Source of the DNA: Aureibacillus halotolerans
GTDB lineage: Bacteria > Bacillota > Bacilli > Bacillales > DSM-28697
NCBI RefSeq assembly: GCF_004363045.1
Contig: NZ_SNYJ01000009.1
Span: 107,370 to 171,369, forward strand
Direction of reading: 5' to 3'
DNA length: 64,000 bases
The translations under genes were made by a program, and so were the position numbers. Position 1 is the stretch's first letter. Each line of letters opens with the position of its first letter. Positions 1-8,774 of the stretch are shown here, piece by piece. The notes under the pieces were generated by a model. That model searched no databases. It was not told the DNA's origin and saw only the letters and a program-made list of their open reading frames with translations.

Positions 1-1008
1 GGTTAGTAATGCGGTTGCCTGATCGTACACAACTTGTTCATCTGTACCGACCAGTTTTAGCGTTCCTGCTTCAATGCCTTCTGGGCGTTCTGTCGTGTCG
101 CGCAGCACAAGTACTGGCACGCCTAATGAAGGGGCTTCTTCCTGAACGCCGCCAGAATCCGTCAAAATGAGGTGTGCTCGGGAAGCGAGATTGTGAAAAT
201 CAATAACCCCTAACGGTTCAATTAAGTGTATGCGAGGATGATCCCCAAGTTCTTTATTGGCAATCTCCTGAACAGCTGGATTTAAGTGAACCGGATAAAC
301 GACTTGCACATCTTCTTGTTCATCCGCAATTCTGCGCACTGCTCTAAAGATATTGTGCATCGGTTGACCGATATTCTCTCTGCGGTGTGCCGTCATGAGA
401 ACGAGTCTGTCATTGCCTAGCTTCTCTAGAACGCTATGTGCATAATCGCTTTGAACGGTTGTAGACAGCGCATCAATAGCGGTGTTTCCAGTAATAAAGA
501 TATGTTCATTCGCTTTGTTTTCCTGGCGAAGGTTTCTTGCCGCTTTTTCAGTCGGAGCAAAATGCAAGTCCGCGAGCACTCCTGTAAGCTGCCGGTTCAT
601 TTCTTCAGGAAATGGAGAAAACTTGTTCCACGTCCGTAAACCCGCCTCCACATGACCGACCGCTACTTGATTATAAAATGCTGCCAAGCTCGCAATAAAG
701 GTTGTTGTTGTATCGCCATGCACGAGCACGACGTCGGGCTTCACATCTTTCATGATGCCATCCAAGCCCTCAAGACCTCTTGTCGTGACTTCGGTTAGCG
801 TTTGACGAGCCTTCATAATGTTTAAGTCATAGTCAGGTTTCACATCAAATACATCGAGCACTTGATCGAGCATTTCACGATGCTGCGCTGTTACAGTAAC
901 AATCGATTCAATTTCGTCGTACTTTTCTAGCTCCAGCACTAGTGGCGCCATCTTTACTGCCTCGGGGCGTGTACCAAAAATCGTCATGACACGAAGTTTT
1001 TCAGTCAA
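1..1008 (-). CDS. mnaA: UDP-N-acetylglucosamine 2-epimerase (partial)
   Basis: Non-hydrolysing epimerase that interconverts UDP-GlcNAc and UDP-ManNAc in the cytoplasm, feeding teichoic acid linkage-unit and other ManNAc-containing polymer synthesis. The reading frame is open from a TTG start to the window edge, giving 336 residues of a family usually near 370-385, so about 40-45 C-terminal residues lie outside. Visible family signatures are the N-terminal VMTIFGTRPEA segment and the central VHGDTTTTF segment. The start was placed at TTG 1008 because GGGAGAG lies just upstream and the family N-terminus begins there. It lies 20 bp downstream of upp on the same strand, the same order as in B. 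subtilis (glyA-upp-mnaA), so co-transcription with upp is likely. Confidence 0.93.
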   Translation of the reverse strand, partial: MTEKLRVMTIFGTRPEAVKMAPLVLELEKYDEIESIVTVTAQHREMLDQVLDVFDVKPDYDLNIMKARQTLTEVTTRGLEGLDGIMKDVKPDVVLVHGDTTTTFIASLAAFYNQVAVGHVEAGLRTWNKFSPFPEEMNRQLTGVLADLHFAPTEKAARNLRQENKANEHIFITGNTAIDALSTTVQSDYAHSVLEKLGNDRLVLMTAHRRENIGQPMHNIFRAVRRIADEQEDVQVVYPVHLNPAVQEIANKELGDHPRIHLIEPLGVIDFHNLASRAHLILTDSGGVQEEAPSLGVPVLVLRDTTERPEGIEAGTLKLVGTDEQVVYDQATALLT

Positions 1009-1028
1009 AGTAACGTTCTCTCCCTTCG

Positions 1029-1658
1029 TTATTTTGTTCCGAACAAGCGGTCGCCTGCGTCACCCAATCCAGGAATAATATAGCCTTTTTCGTTCAAGCG
1101 TTCATCCTGCGCGGCTAAATAAATGTCGACGTCTGGATGTTCTTTTGTAACAAGCTCAACGCCTTCTGGAGCAGCAATAATACAAATTAAGCGGATATTT
1201 TTCGCTCCACGCTTCTTCAAGGAATGAATCGCTTCGACAGCCGATCCACCTGTTGCCAACATCGGGTCAACGACAAGCAATTCACGCTCCTCAATATCCG
1301 ACGGGAGCTTCACATAGTATTCGACCGGCTGTAATGTTTCCGGATCACGATACAGTCCTACATGACCGACACGGGCCGTCGGAATCAGTTGTTTAATGCC
1401 ATCAACCATTCCAAGACCTGCGCGCAAAATAGGAATGATGCCAAGCTTTTTCCCTTCTAGCACCTTAGCTTTTGCTGTCGCTACCGGGGTTTCTACCGTT
1501 GTATCCATCAAGGGCAAATCGCGGGTAATTTCATATGCCATTAGCCCAGCCACTTCATCAATGAGCTCCCGAAACTCCTTTGTTCCTGTTTCTTTGTTAC
1601 GAATGTACGTTAGTTTATGTTGAATGAGCGGGTGGTCGAATACATATACTTTTCCCAT
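1029..1658 (-). CDS. upp: Uracil phosphoribosyltransferase
   Basis: Pyrimidine salvage enzyme that joins uracil and PRPP to make UMP in the cytoplasm. The 209-residue length is the full family length. The protein carries the conserved PRPP-binding region [12 protein letters not shown] and the C-terminal uracil-binding segment [18 protein letters not shown] strong ribosome binding site (AAAGGGGAG) precedes the ATG. It follows glyA after a clear terminator and leads into mnaA 20 bp downstream. The neighbourhood matches B. subtilis, so the assignment is secure. Confidence 0.97.
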   Translation of the reverse strand: MGKVYVFDHPLIQHKLTYIRNKETGTKEFRELIDEVAGLMAYEITRDLPLMDTTVETPVATAKAKVLEGKKLGIIPILRAGLGMVDGIKQLIPTARVGHVGLYRDPETLQPVEYYVKLPSDIEERELLVVDPMLATGGSAVEAIHSLKKRGAKNIRLICIIAAPEGVELVTKEHPDVDIYLAAQDERLNEKGYIIPGLGDAGDRLFGTK

Positions 1659-1755
1659 GCTCTCTCCCCTTTCGTCAATTGGCTCTAATCCTTAGAGAAT
1701 TGTACAGAAAAAGCCTTGATAGATCAAGCACTTAACTGGTCAGTTAGCGGCATAG

Positions 1756-1781
1756 AAAAAAGGATTGGCATGAACCAATCC
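1756..1781 (-). terminator. Rho-independent terminator after glyA
   Basis: On the minus strand a perfect 7-bp stem (GGATTGG/CCAATCC) with a 6-base loop is followed by a run of six T. It lies 15 bp beyond the glyA stop and separates glyA from upp-mnaA. Confidence 0.85.
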
Positions 1782-1796
1782 CATTTCTACGCATTA

Positions 1797-3044
1797 TTAC
1801 CCAAGTGACGGGTACATCGGAAACTTAGAAGTAAGCTTAGCTACGCGCTCAGCTGCTTCTTTTTTTGCTTCCTCTGAATCTACATTTTTCAAGACAAGGG
1901 CAATGATGGCAGCCACTTCACGGATGTGCTCTTCTTTAAAGCCGCGAGTCGTAACCGCTGCTGTTCCTAAACGAACACCACTTGTGACAAATGGTTTTTC
2001 TGGGTCAAACGGAATGGCGTTTTTGTTGCAAGTGACGCCTACCTCATCAAGGGCATGCTCGGCTACTTTCCCGGTGATGCCAAGGGTTTGCAAGTCAAGA
2101 AGGACAAGATGGTTGTCTGTCCCACCAGAGACAATTTGAACGCCTTCTTCTATTAACGTCTCCGCAAGCACAACCGCATTTTTAATCACTTGTTTAGAGT
2201 ACGTTTTAAACTCATCTTGAAGGACTTCTCCAAAAGAGACGGCCTTGGCAGCGATGACGTGCATAAGTGGTCCACCTTGAATGCCAGGAAAAATCGATTT
2301 GTCGATCTTTTTGCCATCTTCTTCACTGCACAAAATCATCCCACCACGAGGACCGCGCAATGTTTTATGCGTTGTTGTCGTTACGAAATGCGCATGACCA
2401 ACTGGCGTCGGGTGATCGCCTGTCGCAACCAAGCCTGCAATATGAGCCATGTCAACCATGAGGTATGCCCCAACTTCATCCGCAATCTCACGGAATTTCG
2501 CAAAGTCGATTGTGCGAGGGTATGCGCTCGCCCCTGCAACAATCATTTTCGGCTTATGCGTCAACGCTTTTTGACGAACATCTTCATAATCAATCGTTTG
2601 ATTTTCCTTCGTCACACCATAATCAACGAAATCAAATTCTTTTCCGCTGAAGTTGACTGGGCTTCCGTGTGTCAAATGCCCGCCATGGCTAAGATTCATA
2701 CCGAGAACTTTATCGCCATGCTCTAAAAAGGCATAATAGACGGCCATATTCGCTTGTGCGCCTGAATGCGCTTGGACGTTTACATACTCCGCGCCGAAAA
2801 TTTGTTTGGCGCGATCTCGAGCTAAATCCTCAACGATATCGACATATTCACAGCCTCCATAATACCTTTTCCCAGGGTATCCTTCAGCATATTTGTTCGT
2901 TAAGACAGAGCCTTGTGCTTCCATGACAGCTTGTGACACAAAATTTTCTGAAGCAATGAGCTCAATTTTGTCTCGTTGTCTTCCAAGTTCCTTTTGAATG
3001 GCTTCAAAAACGTCCCGATCTTGATCACGCAGTGTAGAATCCAT
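1797..3044 (-). CDS. glyA: Serine hydroxymethyltransferase
   Basis: PLP enzyme that converts serine and tetrahydrofolate to glycine and 5,10-methylene-THF, the main one-carbon source for purine and thymidylate synthesis. The 415-residue protein is full length. It shows the signature [15 protein letters not shown] containing the PLP-binding lysine, the N-terminal [11 protein letters not shown] segment and the tail segment [15 protein letters not shown]. It is preceded by a good sigma-A type promoter and followed by a strong terminator, so it is probably monocistronic. A sequence similar to a PurR box overlaps the promoter. Confidence 0.97.
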   Translation of the reverse strand: MDSTLRDQDRDVFEAIQKELGRQRDKIELIASENFVSQAVMEAQGSVLTNKYAEGYPGKRYYGGCEYVDIVEDLARDRAKQIFGAEYVNVQAHSGAQANMAVYYAFLEHGDKVLGMNLSHGGHLTHGSPVNFSGKEFDFVDYGVTKENQTIDYEDVRQKALTHKPKMIVAGASAYPRTIDFAKFREIADEVGAYLMVDMAHIAGLVATGDHPTPVGHAHFVTTTTHKTLRGPRGGMILCSEEDGKKIDKSIFPGIQGGPLMHVIAAKAVSFGEVLQDEFKTYSKQVIKNAVVLAETLIEEGVQIVSGGTDNHLVLLDLQTLGITGKVAEHALDEVGVTCNKNAIPFDPEKPFVTSGVRLGTAAVTTRGFKEEHIREVAAIIALVLKNVDSEEAKKEAAERVAKLTSKFPMYPSLG

Positions 3045-3136
3045 GGAATATCCCTCTTTTCAAAAAATTGTCTAAGTGCATGTGTCATTCGGCAAATGAT
3101 TGATTTCTGTTGTACAAATGTAGAACATTCGCTTAC

Positions 3137-3165
3137 ATTGTACCTCATTCAATTTCTTTTTGTAA
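3137..3165 (-). promoter_or_regulatory. Sigma-A-type promoter of glyA
   Basis: On the minus strand TTACAA and TACAAT are separated by exactly 17 bases, about 90 bp upstream of the glyA start. A palindromic CCGTACGG-type sequence at 3172-3179 sits just upstream of the -35 element and partly resembles half of a PurR box. Confidence 0.6.
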
Positions 3166-3262
3166 TAAAATCCGTACGATTTTTAATTTTTTTTGATTTT
3201 TATTCGTTTTCTTATCGTTGAAAACGATTTATGAGGCTAAAAAAAGAAGAATCCTATACAAC

Positions 3263-3805
3263 TTACTCCTGTACGTAGACCGCACGTTCGCCACCAATTC
3301 GCTTTAAACGTGTGGTCGCCAAAACAATTGGCGCTTCTCCAATACGCAAAATTGTGCTACGAAGTGGTACTGCCACGGGCTTTAAGTGCATGCCGATGAG
3401 CGTTTGTCCAATATCAATGCCACCGTCTGCTTGAATGTTTTCGACGACAACAGGGTCTGCAAACTGACGATAGGCATGTGCTGCCATGGCCCCTCCAGCT
3501 TTGGCTACCGGAATCACAAACACCGGATTGTAGCCTCGGCGTTGTGCAGCTTCACGTTCTAGGACAAGGGCACGATTTAAATGTTCACAAGATTGAAAGG
3601 CCAGCTGCAATTGATGCTGACGCGACCAGTTGTTCAGCTGGGCATATAGCGCTTGAGCTACATCTGCACTGCCACTGGAGCCAATATGTTGCCCTGACAC
3701 TTCACTCGTGCTGCAGCCCACAACAATCAGGCTGTCCTTTGAAAATTGAGCCACTGACATAAATTCATCAAGAGCCGTTGATAGCTCTGAATACAGCTCA
3801 TTCAT
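3263..3805 (-). CDS. ywlG: YwlG family protein (UPF0340/TIGR01440)
   Basis: Conserved Firmicute protein of unknown function, 180 residues here, equal to the family length. Recognisable segments include LIVVGCSTSEVSGQHIGS near the N-terminus and the DGGIDIGQTLIGMHL stretch. The open frame extends further upstream, but the start at 3805 was chosen because GGAGGGAG lies 8 bases before that ATG. The gene begins 4 bases after the ywlE stop, indicating a ywlE-ywlG transcription unit. In B. subtilis ywlF (rpiB) lies between these two genes, and it is absent here. No catalytic role can be assigned from sequence. Confidence 0.9.
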   Translation of the reverse strand: MNELYSELSTALDEFMSVAQFSKDSLIVVGCSTSEVSGQHIGSSGSADVAQALYAQLNNWSRQHQLQLAFQSCEHLNRALVLEREAAQRRGYNPVFVIPVAKAGGAMAAHAYRQFADPVVVENIQADGGIDIGQTLIGMHLKPVAVPLRSTILRIGEAPIVLATTRLKRIGGERAVYVQE

Positions 3806-3809
3806 CTGA

Positions 3810-4385
3810 TCAACTCCCTCCGTCATCTGCTTCAAGACGCTTAAAAAGACGATCTAATAGGTCTGAAACCTCTGAAAACGTCTGTTCATACGCTGCTGAA
3901 CTCCCACCAAACGGATCGACAATGTCCATATCTCCGAGCGATTGAATGGCCTGTTCCAACGTCTCAATGTCTTGCTGCGTGTGCTTAGTTGGCGTGTTTC
4001 CGAGAGCAATCTGCATCGCCTGTTCAGCCTTTAGAGCATCTAGCTGCTTCCAGAGATCTAATCCAAGGACATATTCCTTCAATGTAAAGCACCGATCAGC
4101 GACATGTGGGTGCGACATGACAATGACGGATTTATGAGTCATTTCCATTGTCAAAATAAGATCTGCCCATGCAAGCACGTCCTGCGACACGGGTGCTGAC
4201 GCATGGTTTATCGACACGCCGCTTGATGCCAGGACAGCTGCTGTTTTTTGGTTTGCCGGGGCACCAGGTGCTGCGGATATGCCTGCGGATTTTGCGACCA
4301 TCCCATTCGGTGCCTGTGCATTAAATATCGCCTCTGCCATAGGACTCCGACACGTATTTCCCGTACACACAAACAAAACCTTCAT
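3810..4385 (-). CDS. ywlE: Low-molecular-weight phosphatase, YwlE-type protein arginine phosphatase
   Basis: Cytosolic phosphatase of the LMW-PTP fold. In B. subtilis YwlE removes phosphate from arginine residues marked by McsB. The P-loop is CTGNTCRSP with nucleophile Cys7 and Arg13; a Thr occupies the position linked to phospho-arginine preference. The general-acid Asp157 lies in DPFGGS. The protein has 191 residues against about 150 in B. subtilis. The extra length is a largely helical, charged insertion at about residues 107-153, between FTLKEYV and the DPFGG loop. The start at 4385 was chosen by family N-terminus (MKVLFVCTGN); an in-frame ATG lies 7 codons upstream. It overlaps no gene and leads into ywlG. 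Confidence 0.9.
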   Translation of the reverse strand: MKVLFVCTGNTCRSPMAEAIFNAQAPNGMVAKSAGISAAPGAPANQKTAAVLASSGVSINHASAPVSQDVLAWADLILTMEMTHKSVIVMSHPHVADRCFTLKEYVLGLDLWKQLDALKAEQAMQIALGNTPTKHTQQDIETLEQAIQSLGDMDIVDPFGGSSAAYEQTFSEVSDLLDRLFKRLEADDGGS

Positions 4386-4611
4386 GTTTTCACCGTTCCT
4401 ACCCACTTTTTTTCATATCATAAAGCCAAATCTGAGGCAACGCAAGTAAACAAGCGTAACACATTCCAAAATAAGGATTGCATTTCGTTGCAGAGTGGAC
4501 GGTTCTCTCGGTGAGAAATCAGTCATCTCCAATCCAGAGAGATAAGACGCATATGTACTAAAATGTCCATTGGAGGATGATCGCCAGGAGATTCGACGGT
4601 AGTAAAAAATG

Positions 4612-4655
4612 AAAAGCCGCCCAAAAAGTCACAACGATGACTTTTTAGACAGCCC
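4612..4655 (-). terminator. Terminator after mntP (dispersed stem-loop family)
   Basis: A 9-bp perfect stem (AAAAAGTCA/TGACTTTTT) lies inside partly pairing GGGGCTGTC and GGGCGGC arms, followed by T-rich sequence on the minus strand. The same core recurs at four other gene ends in this window. Confidence 0.7.
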
Positions 4656-4688
4656 CTACCGTTCTCCAAATCAAAATACTTCTGTATG

Positions 4689-5243
4689 TTACGCAACAAA
4701 TTTGAGACCAAATACAATAAGAACGACGCCACCGAGCACTTGACTGTATGGCCCTAACCACGCACTCAGCCGATGCCCTAACCATAATCCGAACCACGTC
4801 AAACAAGCACTGAATAATCCCATCAATGTAATGCTTAAGAAAACATGTGCACCCGATATGCCTAGTGAAAGACCAACTGAAAAGCTGTCGACACTTACCC
4901 CAAAGCAAAACGCGAAGAGAGCAAGTCCACGAGGTGCCTTCTTATATCCATTATGCTTTGAAAGTGACTGAATGGCCATTTGAATCCCTAGCAAAAGCAG
5001 GACAACGCCTGCAATAATTGAAGCCCCGCGACCTAAATGGACAGACATTACTTGTCCGATCCAGATCCCTGCCAATGGCATCCCCATATGAAAAACACCA
5101 ATGAGCAAAGGAATGGAGACCATTTGACTTCTCCGTAGCTTTAACGTTCCTAAACCGATCGACACCGAAAAAGCGTCCATACTTAATGCGACAGACAGCA
5201 AACAAAGCGATACCAGCTCTGCAACCATCAAGGATGGCTCCAT
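4689..5243 (-). CDS. mntP: Manganese efflux pump MntP
   Basis: Integral membrane exporter that lowers cytosolic Mn2+. The 184-residue protein has six predicted hydrophobic segments in two related halves, each with the family acidic motif: SMDAFSVSIG near residue 21 and FGVSVDSFSVGLSLG near residue 112. These aspartates are required in characterised MntP proteins. A GGGGGA ribosome binding site precedes the ATG. The position beside ywlE corresponds to B. subtilis ywlD (mntP). Family members are often Mn-riboswitch or MntR controlled, but the upstream sequence here gives no clear yybP-ykoY riboswitch. Confidence 0.93.
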   Translation of the reverse strand: MEPSLMVAELVSLCLLSVALSMDAFSVSIGLGTLKLRRSQMVSIPLLIGVFHMGMPLAGIWIGQVMSVHLGRGASIIAGVVLLLLGIQMAIQSLSKHNGYKKAPRGLALFAFCFGVSVDSFSVGLSLGISGAHVFLSITLMGLFSACLTWFGLWLGHRLSAWLGPYSQVLGGVVLIVFGLKFVA

Positions 5244-5349
5244 AATTTTCCCCCTTGAGCAATACTAGTCCAATGTATGCTTCAGAAGAGAAAAGTAGAC
5301 CCTTGATTAGGGCTCCTGAGATTGGAACAAAATGGCCGATACGGTTTCC

Positions 5350-6175
5350 TTTTTCTCAGTAACTTTCACACCTTACATTTGGCAGACACTTTGAGATTTA
5401 GTGGGAAAACTGAAATTCATTGTTGGCTTTGCTTTTTATACAGCTGCCATACGCTCGCTTTCCGCGGGCGAACTGCGAGCCTCCTCGATCGCTTGCACGC
5501 TCTGTGGGGTCTCGCTTAGCTCGCTTTTCCCGCTGGAGTCTCGCTAGTGGCTGCTTTTAATGATGCACTTGTTTTTTATGCTATGACATGAATTAAAAAG
5601 GATTCATCTCGTTATTTGGAGCTTAGAGATTCGCTTAGTTACTAAAAAGCGATCCTTTAGAAAATAAAGGATCGTGAACTTTGACACTTTTATATTTTCT
5701 AAATACAGCAGGCGTTGTCTTGAAGAGGTTCATTTTTCTATGTCACCTCGCGTCCACTCAAGCATAGCCAGCGTTGATGTAACTTTGCATGAAACGATGC
5801 ACTTCCTTGTCTTGTTCACAAAAGCAACACGCCTTAACACGCTTTTTTTCCGTTATACGAGACCGAGACAAAAAAACCATTTACGCAGAAACAACCATCA
5901 GCGTAGTCAACATACGTAGACTCCTGCGGGAACAGCGCGAGCTGAAGATCCCGCAGGAAAGCTTGCTTTCCGAGGAAGCTGAAGCCGTGCCCGCGGAAAG
6001 CGAAGTATTTTGACGAAGTGGTCGAAAGGACCTCATCTTGTTTTCTTTTCACCCTACGGGTACAAGCGCAACATCGATTCGAAAGTACCGCATCGTGTTT
6101 TCTTTGCCGCTGGAGTCTCGCTAATGGCAGCTTTTAATGATGCACTCATTTTTCATGGTGTTACATAAATTGTAA
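5350..6175 (+). repeat. Mosaic dispersed repeat, copy A
   Basis: About 0.8 kb of non-coding sequence between mntP and ywlC that recurs in whole or part at five other places in the window. It starts with the shared CACCTTACATTTGGCAGACA block. It then carries an inverted GC-rich core variant at 5455-5545, a middle block ending TACTAAAAAGCGATCCTTTAG, and the main core at 5915-6018 with a CCTGCGGGA/TCCCGCAGG stem. A ~60-bp module lies at 6050-6110. Short open frames within it are not conserved between copies and are treated as non-coding. Confidence 0.85.
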
Positions 6176-6269
6176 ATTGTCTCAGTAAGAAAAACAGGAA
6201 CGGTTCATGTTCTCATTTGGCAAAGAAACGTCGTGGGGCTAGAAAGTAATTTGAACGGTCACACCACAT

Positions 6270-6325
6270 TAAAAAACAAAGGCTATCCTCAAAAGTCATG
6301 TCTATGACTTTTGGGACAGCCCCTG
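6270..6325 (-). terminator. Terminator after ywlC (dispersed stem-loop family)
   Basis: On the minus strand GGCTGTCCCAAAAGTCAT pairs with ATGACTTTTGAGGATAGCC around a short loop, then TTTGTTTTTTAA follows. It ends the ywlC transcription unit about 35 bp past its stop. Confidence 0.75.
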
Positions 6326-6360
6326 TTTTTTGCTCTACTGTTATCGTATCCTGTTGCGCT

Positions 6361-7419
6361 TTACTCGCCGACTCGATACCATTGATGGCCTGCCGCTTTC
6401 GTGAGGCGATTCATTATGGCGGCACCGATGCCAGTTTCAGAAACAGTCTCACTAAGGATGATATCCACAGGCTGGGTATCAAAGGCTCGCAAGCTTGCAA
6501 AAAGTGCACTTGCGACCTTATCTGGTTCGTTCACATTGCCACAAATGACACTGTACGCTGCCATCGCTTGCAGCGTCTCGTTTTCCTCAAACAAGAGAAG
6601 CCCCACTTTTTTCCCTTCGGCTTGGTATGCTTTTACAGCATCCTCCATAGAGATAGACTGCTTGTCCACAAGCAACAGTGTTGCTTTAGGTGCATAATGT
6701 GTATATTTAACTCCTGGTGATTTCGGTTGGATGGTGGCTTCTTTTAAGGCAGGGTCTATGGCGATCGGTCCTATAAGGGCTTCAATCGCCTCCTTCGTCA
6801 CACCACCAGGACGAAGAATCACCGGCTTGTCCCCCGAACAATCCACAACTGTGGACTCTACACCAACACCAGCGAGCCCTCCGTCCACAAGTCCATCTAT
6901 TTTACCGTTTAAATCCTCCCATACATGGGCGCCACTTGTAGGACTTGGGCGCCCTGACATATTTGCACTTGGGGCAGCTAATGGGAGGCCAGCGGCATTG
7001 ATTAACGCTAAAGCGATTGGGTGCTCCGGCATTCGTATTCCAACGGTCTCCAACCCCGCGGTAACGGCTGCCGTGACTGCGCCGGCATGTGGTACGACAA
7101 GCGTGAGAGCCCCTGGCCAAAACGCTTCAGCCAGTGCCTCTGCATAGTCCGGAAGATCTGATGCCAACTCATAGAGCTGCTTCTCTGAGCTAATGTGGAC
7201 AATTAAAGGGTTGTCTACAGGGCGGCCTTTTGCTTTAAAAATTCTGCGCACCGCTTCTTCGTTATACGCGTTCGCCCCGAGTCCATACACTGTTTCTGTC
7301 GGGAATGCGACGGTACCTCCTGCTCGTAATACCTTTGCAGCCTCCCCAATTTTCTGATCATCACCAGGTGTTGCTAACAATTTATCCACAGACCAGCGAA
7401 TGGTTTGTTTACTATTCAA
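6361..7419 (-). CDS. ywlC: L-threonylcarbamoyladenylate synthase (Sua5/YwlC)
   Basis: Makes threonylcarbamoyl-AMP from threonine, bicarbonate and ATP, the first step of t6A37 modification of ANN-decoding tRNAs. The N-terminal YrdC-like domain spans roughly residues 20-210, with the signatures FPTETVYGLGANA, KGRPVDNPLIVHI and LPLAAPSANMSGRPSPT. A linker containing SPGVKYTHYAPK leads to the C-terminal Sua5 domain. The 352-residue length matches the two-domain Sua5 type. The start was placed at TTG 7419 because AGGAG lies 9 bases upstream; the frame is open further upstream but lacks a ribosome binding site. It lies in the spoIIR-ywlB-ywlC order seen in B. subtilis. Confidence 0.94.
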   Translation of the reverse strand: MNSKQTIRWSVDKLLATPGDDQKIGEAAKVLRAGGTVAFPTETVYGLGANAYNEEAVRRIFKAKGRPVDNPLIVHISSEKQLYELASDLPDYAEALAEAFWPGALTLVVPHAGAVTAAVTAGLETVGIRMPEHPIALALINAAGLPLAAPSANMSGRPSPTSGAHVWEDLNGKIDGLVDGGLAGVGVESTVVDCSGDKPVILRPGGVTKEAIEALIGPIAIDPALKEATIQPKSPGVKYTHYAPKATLLLVDKQSISMEDAVKAYQAEGKKVGLLLFEENETLQAMAAYSVICGNVNEPDKVASALFASLRAFDTQPVDIILSETVSETGIGAAIMNRLTKAAGHQWYRVGE

Positions 7420-7521
7420 TTGATGACACTCCTGACCTGTCAATGTTTTCAACAACGTAAACCAAGTTATCCCCATTCAGTGGATAACTTAGTCCTCAGT
7501 TGTGCATAACCTGTGGGTAGC

Positions 7522-7944
7522 TTATGGCCGACACGCAAGAACTCGGTGCGTTCCTTGCTGCTCGAGCTGCTGTTCTACCCACGCCGGTACTAGTTCTGTT
7601 CGCTCAACGAATCCGAACCACGAAAATAATTCATCCAATGCATTGGAGGTTTGACCAACAAATACAGTGGCCATGCCTCTCTTTTTTGCTGTATACAAAA
7701 CGCCTTCAAAAAAAGCGTATAGTCCTGCAGATCCACCAACACTGTGATACACAAAAGCTTGCAGTAGCATTGCGTCATTTTCTTTCAGTAAATAACACGC
7801 TGCGATTAATTCTTCATTGGCTTTCATCAACACGAAGTTTTGAGGGTCCTTTTCCACCACATCGATTGTACACGGGGACGCATCGTAAAATCGCTGCAAT
7901 CGTTGTGCATCTTGCTCTTGTCCAACACTCACTTTATGTGTCAC
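7522..7944 (-). CDS. GNAT-like N-acetyltransferase (YwlB position)
   Basis: A 140-residue protein with weak similarity to the GNAT fold. It has a beta-strand-rich N-terminus, the stretch NEELIAACYLLKENDAMLLQ resembling strands 3-4, a turn-helix region GSAGLYAFFEGVLYTAKKRG, and FSWFGFVERTELVPAWV near the end, as in acetyltransferases whose last motif reads GF-x-x. The start is GTG 7944, with AAGGAGG 6 bases upstream; a longer frame upstream lacks a good site. Its place between spoIIR and ywlC corresponds to B. subtilis ywlB, annotated as an acetyltransferase. The canonical acetyl-CoA P-loop is not clear, so substrate and activity are unknown. Confidence 0.7.
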   Translation of the reverse strand: MTHKVSVGQEQDAQRLQRFYDASPCTIDVVEKDPQNFVLMKANEELIAACYLLKENDAMLLQAFVYHSVGGSAGLYAFFEGVLYTAKKRGMATVFVGQTSNALDELFSWFGFVERTELVPAWVEQQLEQQGTHRVLACRP

Positions 7945-8058
7945 TCCGCTCCTCCTTATCAACTCTTCTAATAAACGAGAGATTCTTCTAACTCTATGAA
8001 GAAAAGGAAGAGCATAGAACGAACATTGCATGAATCGTATTTCGTCATGAAATTGGCG

Positions 8059-8685
8059 TTAATTGGTCAACAATCCCCAAAGACCTTGAATCCATTCTAC
8101 GATAAAGAATTTCATTTCGCCTGAGTCACTTGGTTTATCTGATTGCTGTGTATCTGATTCAGGTTCAGCAGGCACGGCATCGCCCCCAGAAAAGTCAATG
8201 AAACAAAGTGGGGGAAAGAGCACACACCACCAGTTTGCTCCCTTCGCCTCGCCTAATGAGATGACAACCGCTTCGTATTGGCCGGCGGGATAGACCATTT
8301 GTCCGTACATTTTCGTTGGAAACGCTGCTTCGCCGTAAGATACCTCTACTCGTTGCTGCACCCCTGCTTTTTTCAATTCCTCCTGCACAAGCTGTTCAAT
8401 CGCAGGCACTTTTTCCGCAACAACGTTCCGCGCTTCATCAATGTCCTCTAGGTCCATGACCCATGTTGTCATGGCGTCCGTTACTTGATCACGGATCGCT
8501 CGTTTTAATTCTTGATCAGCAGCAGAATCGCTATTGGCCAATATACGCAAGCGGATCGCCTCATTGGGAATCACCCGCGTTTCTACCATTGTTTCTCCCA
8601 AAGCTTGTACTGGGGAAGCTTGTGAAAATAAAAATGTATTGCTCGATAATAATAGAATATACATAATGGCTAGTTTTTTTAGCAT
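8059..8685 (-). CDS. spoIIR: Stage II sporulation protein R
   Basis: Forespore-made secreted signalling protein that triggers SpoIIGA-dependent processing of pro-sigma-E in the mother cell. The 208-residue sequence begins with a hydrophobic export signal (LAIMYILLLSSNTFLFS). It contains the family signatures IPNEAIRLRILANSDS and GEAKGANWWCVLFPPLCFID. The start at ATG 8685 was preferred over a GTG three codons earlier because of spacing to GAGAGGAC. It lies between prmC and the GNAT-like gene, as in B. subtilis. Expression is expected from a sigma-F promoter, but none was identified with confidence. Confidence 0.94.
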   Translation of the reverse strand: MLKKLAIMYILLLSSNTFLFSQASPVQALGETMVETRVIPNEAIRLRILANSDSAADQELKRAIRDQVTDAMTTWVMDLEDIDEARNVVAEKVPAIEQLVQEELKKAGVQQRVEVSYGEAAFPTKMYGQMVYPAGQYEAVVISLGEAKGANWWCVLFPPLCFIDFSGGDAVPAEPESDTQQSDKPSDSGEMKFFIVEWIQGLWGLLTN

Positions 8686-8774
8686 AATGCCCACCGTCCT
8701 CTCACTACAACAGTGTCTCCGGCTTTATGCTTTTTAAACTATGAATCTTTTATTTTTTCATACAGGATGTCCTT

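Noticed and set aside
2190..2726. 178-residue plus-strand frame inside glyA
   Set aside because: Lies fully antisense to a strongly conserved enzyme and has no plausible features.
3205..3226. CGTTTTC/GAAAACG hairpin as the ywlG terminator
   Set aside because: It lies downstream of ywlG in plus coordinates (upstream of its transcript end would be below 3263), but no T run follows it on either strand.
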